From the NCBI RefSeq assembly GCF_001922345.1, contig NZ_CP018812.1:1736001-1800000 (forward strand): 64,000 nt of DNA, written 5' to 3'. This document shows positions 61,060 to 64,000 of this stretch, piece by piece (the first letter of the stretch is position 1; every line of letters starts with the position of its first letter). The notes under the pieces are model-generated. The model did not search any database. It was not told the DNA's origin and worked only from the letters and a program-made list of their open reading frames with translations. This DNA comes from Paraburkholderia sp. SOS3. Its GTDB lineage: Bacteria; Pseudomonadota; Gammaproteobacteria; Burkholderiales; Burkholderiaceae. A program made the translations under genes and the position numbers.

Positions 61060-61073
61060 TTGATTGATATCAG
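61060..61073 (-). promoter_or_regulatory. FNR/ANR-like box upstream of cydA
   Basis: TTGATTGATATCAG matches TTGAT-N4-ATCAA in nine of ten conserved positions. It lies about 180 bp upstream of the cydA start, with the rest of the 296-bp spacer otherwise empty. FNR/ANR control of bd oxidases by oxygen is established in related bacteria; its role here is inference. Confidence 0.55.
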
Positions 61074-61178
61074 GAAATGCGCATTGGATCGAAGCGCGCG
61101 GCGAACCGGGCGCCGATGCGGCGTGCGGCAATCCACCGCGCTGCAGCATCGGCTGAACGAGGCGGGAAGCGGGCGAAA

Positions 61179-61370
61179 TCAGGTCTGCGGATCGGACCAC
61201 AGGCGACCGCCCGTGGCCCAGTTTTCACGCGGCACGTCCACGAGAATGATGTCGACCGATGAAGGCTCGACCTTCAGCGACTCGCAAGTCGCTTTCGTGA
61301 TCGCTTCGACGAATTCGCGCTTCTGCGCGACGGTGCGTCCCTCGAAGAGTTCGATGCGAAAGGTAGGCAT
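61179..61370 (-). CDS. 4-Oxalocrotonate tautomerase-family enzyme
   Basis: A 63-residue protein, the usual length for tautomerases. It begins MPTFRIELFEGRTVAQKREFVEAIT, in which proline 2 becomes the N-terminal catalytic base after methionine removal. A conserved arginine lies in EGRTVAQKR, with ILVDVPRENW in the second strand. It is co-oriented with the aldolase gene (42-bp gap upstream), so the two may form an operon for aromatic or sugar-acid intermediates. Confidence 0.85.
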   Translation of the reverse strand: MPTFRIELFEGRTVAQKREFVEAITKATCESLKVEPSSVDIILVDVPRENWATGGRLWSDPQT

Positions 61371-61412
61371 AACTACGTCTCCTGGTTATGAAATGGTTGA
61401 AGCACTCCGGCT

Positions 61413-62189
61413 TCAGTCGCGATACGAGCGGTCGATGCGATCGAGCTTGCGCAGCAAGGCCGGCCATTCGATGCCGCCTTCAATGGCGCCGCCATCGTGG
61501 AGTTGCTCGGCCGCGCGCCCGGCAACCGCCGCGGACGGCAGCACGAGATGCGTGCCGCCCGCCTGCGCCTGCAGCTGGATTTCGCACGCCTTGATCAGCG
61601 TCGCCATCAGCACATACGCTTCGGCCACCGTGCGGCCTGCCGTCAACGTGCCGTGGTTGCGCAATAGCATGGCGGGCTTGTCGCCGAGATCGGCGACGAG
61701 CCGTTGGCCATCGGCCGGCGAGAACGTCACGCCTTCGTAATCGTGATACGCGAGATAACCGTGAAAGCGCAATGCGTGCTGCGAAGCGGGCAGCAAACCG
61801 GCAGGCTGGATCGACACCGCAATGCCCGCCGTGTTGTGCAGATGCATGACGCAGAACGCGTCCGCGCGCGCCGCGTGCACGGCCGCATGCAGCGCGAAAC
61901 CTGTCGCGTTGACCGGATGCTCGCTCGCGCCGACGATATTGCCGTCGATGTCGATTTTCACGAGGTTCGAGGCGCACACTTCATCGAAGCCGAAGCCGAA
62001 CGGGTTGATCAGAAAATGGCCCGGTTCGTCGGGAACGCTCGCGGAGATGTGCGTGTAGACGAGATCGTCCCAACCGTTCAACGCGGCGAGCCGGTAGGCG
62101 GCGGCGAGGTCGATGCGCGTGCGCTGCTCGGCCTCGGAAATCGGGCCGGACGCGGCGACGCGGCTCGCGGGGGTGTGGGCGAACGACAT
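61413..62189 (-). CDS. Class II aldolase/adducin-family protein
   Basis: A 258-residue class II aldolase (L-fuculose-1-phosphate aldolase fold). Landmarks are LAAAYRLAALNGWDDLVYTHISASVP, HFLINPFGFGFDEV, VMHLHNTAGIAVS, the zinc histidines in this H-x-H stretch, and MLLRNHGTLTAG with a further zinc histidine near residue 180. The catalytic glutamate or tyrosine is not obvious. Many such bacterial proteins are decarboxylases or aldolases acting on small acids. It is upstream of the tautomerase in the same direction. Confidence 0.87.
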   Translation of the reverse strand: MSFAHTPASRVAASGPISEAEQRTRIDLAAAYRLAALNGWDDLVYTHISASVPDEPGHFLINPFGFGFDEVCASNLVKIDIDGNIVGASEHPVNATGFALHAAVHAARADAFCVMHLHNTAGIAVSIQPAGLLPASQHALRFHGYLAYHDYEGVTFSPADGQRLVADLGDKPAMLLRNHGTLTAGRTVAEAYVLMATLIKACEIQLQAQAGGTHLVLPSAAVAGRAAEQLHDGGAIEGGIEWPALLRKLDRIDRSYRD

Positions 62190-62298
62190 GGATGTCTCCT
62201 CGTGTGTACAGGGCGGATGCGAAGCATCAGCACGAGGATGATAGCGGGTTATGTCGAAGCGAGCCGGTCGGCGGGCGCATCGTCCGGCAGCGAGGCGT

Positions 62299-62862
62299 TT
62301 AGCCCGCGGCCGACATCTCGCCCGTATCGCCCAGCGCGCGCTGCATCAGCGTCGTATCGAGCCAGCGCCCATGCTTGAAGCCGACGCCGCGCAGCGTGCC
62401 GACAAGCTCGAACCCGGCCTGCCGATGCAGCGACAGCGAGCCGCCTGTGCCGCCGTCCGCGATGACCGCGATCATCTGACGCCACGGGCCGCGCTCGCAT
62501 CGTTCGATCAGCGCCTGGAGCAGGGCGCGCCCGACGCCGCGGCCACGCAATGCATCGTCGACATAGATTGAGTCTTCGAGCGTGTGCCGGTATGCGATGC
62601 GCGGCCGGTACAGCGTCGCATAGCAGTAGCCGGCGACGCGGCCGTCGGTTTCCGCCACGAGATACGGCAAGCCGAGTGCGAGCACCGAGGCGCGCCGCGC
62701 GTGCAGATCGTCGACCGAAGGCGGCGTCTCTTCGAACGATGAGACGCCGGTCAGCACGTGGTGCGCGTAGATGGCCTGGATGGCGGGCAGATCCGCATCG
62801 GTTGCGTCGCGGATCGCCGGGCCGGACGAAGGGGGAGAAACGGCGGAACCAGGGGCATTCAT
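62299..62862 (-). CDS. GNAT-family N-acetyltransferase (phosphinothricin acetyltransferase-like)
   Basis: A 187-residue GNAT enzyme. IRDATDADLPAIQAIYAHHVL opens the fold. SSFEETPPSVDD, YLVAETDGRVAGYCYATLYRPRIAYRHTLEDSIYVDD and RGRGVGRALLQALIERC (the acetyl-CoA pyrophosphate loop) follow, then HRQAGFELVGTLRGVGFKHGRW. This closely matches phosphinothricin or methionine-sulfoximine acetyltransferases, which detoxify glutamine-synthetase inhibitors. Actual substrate unknown. It lies 110 bp upstream of the aldolase. Confidence 0.87.
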   Translation of the reverse strand: MNAPGSAVSPPSSGPAIRDATDADLPAIQAIYAHHVLTGVSSFEETPPSVDDLHARRASVLALGLPYLVAETDGRVAGYCYATLYRPRIAYRHTLEDSIYVDDALRGRGVGRALLQALIERCERGPWRQMIAVIADGGTGGSLSLHRQAGFELVGTLRGVGFKHGRWLDTTLMQRALGDTGEMSAAG

Positions 62863-63030
62863 TGGTGTTCGTTATCGGTCGTGCTTTGGCAGCCCTCAAT
62901 ATGCCCGATCAGTCGTGCAAATTGAAGCGCGTCAAAAACAACCGCTGTGCAGTCGATGCGCGATCCTGCCATGCTGGCAGCGTTGCGCTGCCAGAAGCGG
63001 GCGGCGGAAGGGCGCTAAAAATGCAGCCGG

Positions 63031-63678
63031 CTAACCCGCCGCGGTTTCCTGACGCCGCAGCGCCGGCGAATTCCTCAGCATGCCGATACACGCATCGGCA
63101 ATCAGCTTCGCGTCGCGCGGCAAGTCCACCGACCCGTAGTCGAGCAGCCAGTCGCGCAGCACGCCGCCGAGAAACATCAGCATCAGGCCCGCGGCACGCG
63201 CGGTATCGAGTTCGCGCGGCAACTGGCCCTTGTCGATCGCGTTGCGCAGGCCCAGTTCCATGCGCGTGCGGCCGTCGCGCGCGGCGATGCGTTGCCGCTC
63301 GAGCACCGGCGCCATTTCTTCCGTGTATTCGCACTTCGTGAACAGCACTTCGAAAACGCGGCGGCTATGCGGCTCGATGGCGGCCTTGGCGAGACAGAAC
63401 ATGAAAAGATCGCGGATCCGGCCCAGTGGATCTGCTTCGCGAGGGTCGAACGTGGCGGTGACGAGCATTTCCATCGGCAGCTTCACGCGCTCGGCCATCG
63501 CACTGAACACTTCGCCCTTGTTCCTGAAGTGTCCATAGATGGCGCCGCGCGTGAGCCCCGCGTGCCCGGCGATCCGGGCGAGCGTCGTATGCGCGAAGCC
63601 GTGCTCGAAGAACGTCACTTCGGCCGCGTCGAGAATCTGATCGCGCGTCTTCAGCGCGTCTTCGCGTGTCCGTCTCAT
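63031..63678 (-). CDS. TetR-family regulator of an RND efflux pump
   Basis: A 215-residue AcrR/TtgR-type repressor. The HTH lies in residues ~12-60 (TRDQILDAAEVTFFEHGFAHTTLARIAGHAGLTRGAIYGHFRNKGEVF). The TetR_C2 ligand domain contains RRVFEVLFTKCEYTEEMAPVLERQR and LGGVLRDWLLDYG. It lies directly downstream of an RND pump gene in the same direction (5-bp gap), an arrangement where it would be co-transcribed and autorepressed, or where it is the last gene of the pump operon. It probably binds hydrophobic drugs. Confidence 0.88.
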   Translation of the reverse strand: MRRTREDALKTRDQILDAAEVTFFEHGFAHTTLARIAGHAGLTRGAIYGHFRNKGEVFSAMAERVKLPMEMLVTATFDPREADPLGRIRDLFMFCLAKAAIEPHSRRVFEVLFTKCEYTEEMAPVLERQRIAARDGRTRMELGLRNAIDKGQLPRELDTARAAGLMLMFLGGVLRDWLLDYGSVDLPRDAKLIADACIGMLRNSPALRRQETAAG

Positions 63679-63683
63679 TGCCG

Positions 63684-64000
63684 TTACACGTTCGCTTCCT
63701 GCGGATCGCCGTCGTCGTGATGGTGGATCTTCTTCGACGGTTCATCGAGCTTGTCGCCGAGCAGACGCCGCACGGTGACGTAGAACACCGGTATCAGCAT
63801 CAGCCCGAAGAACGTCGCGAACAGCATCCCGCCGATCACGCCCGTGCCGATCTCGTGACGCGACGCGGCGCCGGCGCCCGTCGACAGCACGAGCGGCACG
63901 ACACCGAGAATAAACGCCATCGAGGTCATCAGAATCGGCCGCAGACGCAGGCGGCCCGCTTCGATGACCGCATCGTAGAGCGTCATGCCCCGCGCCTGGC
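63684..64000 (-). CDS. RND multidrug efflux inner-membrane pump, C-terminal end (partial)
   Basis: The last 105 residues of an AcrB/MexB-type hydrophobe/amphiphile efflux-1 transporter, entering from the right edge. The segment [61 protein letters not shown] contains the typical RLRPILMTS and GAGAASR motifs. The last helix is [16 protein letters not shown]. The C-terminal tail is short and acidic/histidine-rich ([12 protein letters not shown]). The pump would export drugs from the periplasm together with adaptor and outer-membrane partners outside the window. Confidence 0.9.
   Translation of the reverse strand, partial: QARGMTLYDAVIEAGRLRLRPILMTSMAFILGVVPLVLSTGAGAASRHEIGTGVIGGMLFATFFGLMLIPVFYVTVRRLLGDKLDEPSKKIHHHDDGDPQEANV

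Noticed and set aside
1..64000. CRISPR arrays, tRNA or rRNA genes, intact insertion sequences
   Set aside because: No regularly spaced direct repeats, no cloverleaf with a CCA end, no rRNA stretch, and no transposase reading frame were recognised on either strand. A computed scan could still find a diverged case.

Overview
The window is high-GC DNA whose gene content points to a betaproteobacterium of the Burkholderiaceae (Burkholderia/Paraburkholderia/Caballeronia type). The pointers are a complete malonate decarboxylase operon, small exported DUF4148-type proteins, a Burkholderia-style CdiA/hemagglutinin remnant with an Imm8-type immunity gene, a cyanide-insensitive-type bd oxidase, and many LysR, TetR, GntR and SDR genes. 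The assignment rests on recognition of families, not on a database search. No rRNA, tRNA, CRISPR array or intact insertion sequence was seen.

Layout. 0-2.1 kb: a metallophosphoesterase cut by the left edge, an AlkB-type dioxygenase and a MazEF toxin-antitoxin pair. 2.1-10.9 kb: the mdcABCDEGH operon on the minus strand, led by an FCD-type GntR regulator, with a divergent MFS permease likely to be the malonate carrier. 11-22.3 kb: an exported low-complexity protein, an ICMT-like membrane methyltransferase, a UTRA-type GntR regulator, an unusual 1132-residue GMC oxidoreductase-alpha/beta hydrolase fusion with a sigma-like protein upstream, a hybrid histidine kinase, and an EamA exporter with a divergent LysR gene.

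22.4-34.5 kb is accessory in character: an animal-type haem peroxidase, a zone of decayed genes (24.4-26.2 kb: GMC, LysR and SDR remnants), an SDR, two TetR regulators with visible operators, an NmrA-like protein, tandem SnoaL-like exported proteins, two DUF4148-type proteins and two LysR genes. 34.5-42.6 kb is one compact catabolic operon: a PotD/A/B/C-type ABC importer followed by an HcnABC/opine-oxidase-like set with two different FAD subunits. A LysR gene is divergent from it. The substrate is unknown.

43-50.6 kb: an unrecognised protein, an F420-reductase-like NADP protein with two SDRs under a divergent LysR, an SGNH hydrolase, and an SDR divergent from an AraC regulator. 50.8-53.4 kb: a 5'-truncated CdiA C-terminal region, its Imm8 immunity gene and a second start-less toxin-tail-like fragment. 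53.6-57 kb: a ligase-associated DEXH helicase and PdeM nuclease without the usual ligase and exonuclease beside them. 57-64 kb: a NarL-type regulator, cydAB with a 53-residue DUF2474-like subunit and an upstream FNR/ANR-like box, a tautomerase, a class II aldolase, a GNAT enzyme, and a TetR regulator next to an RND pump gene cut by the right edge.
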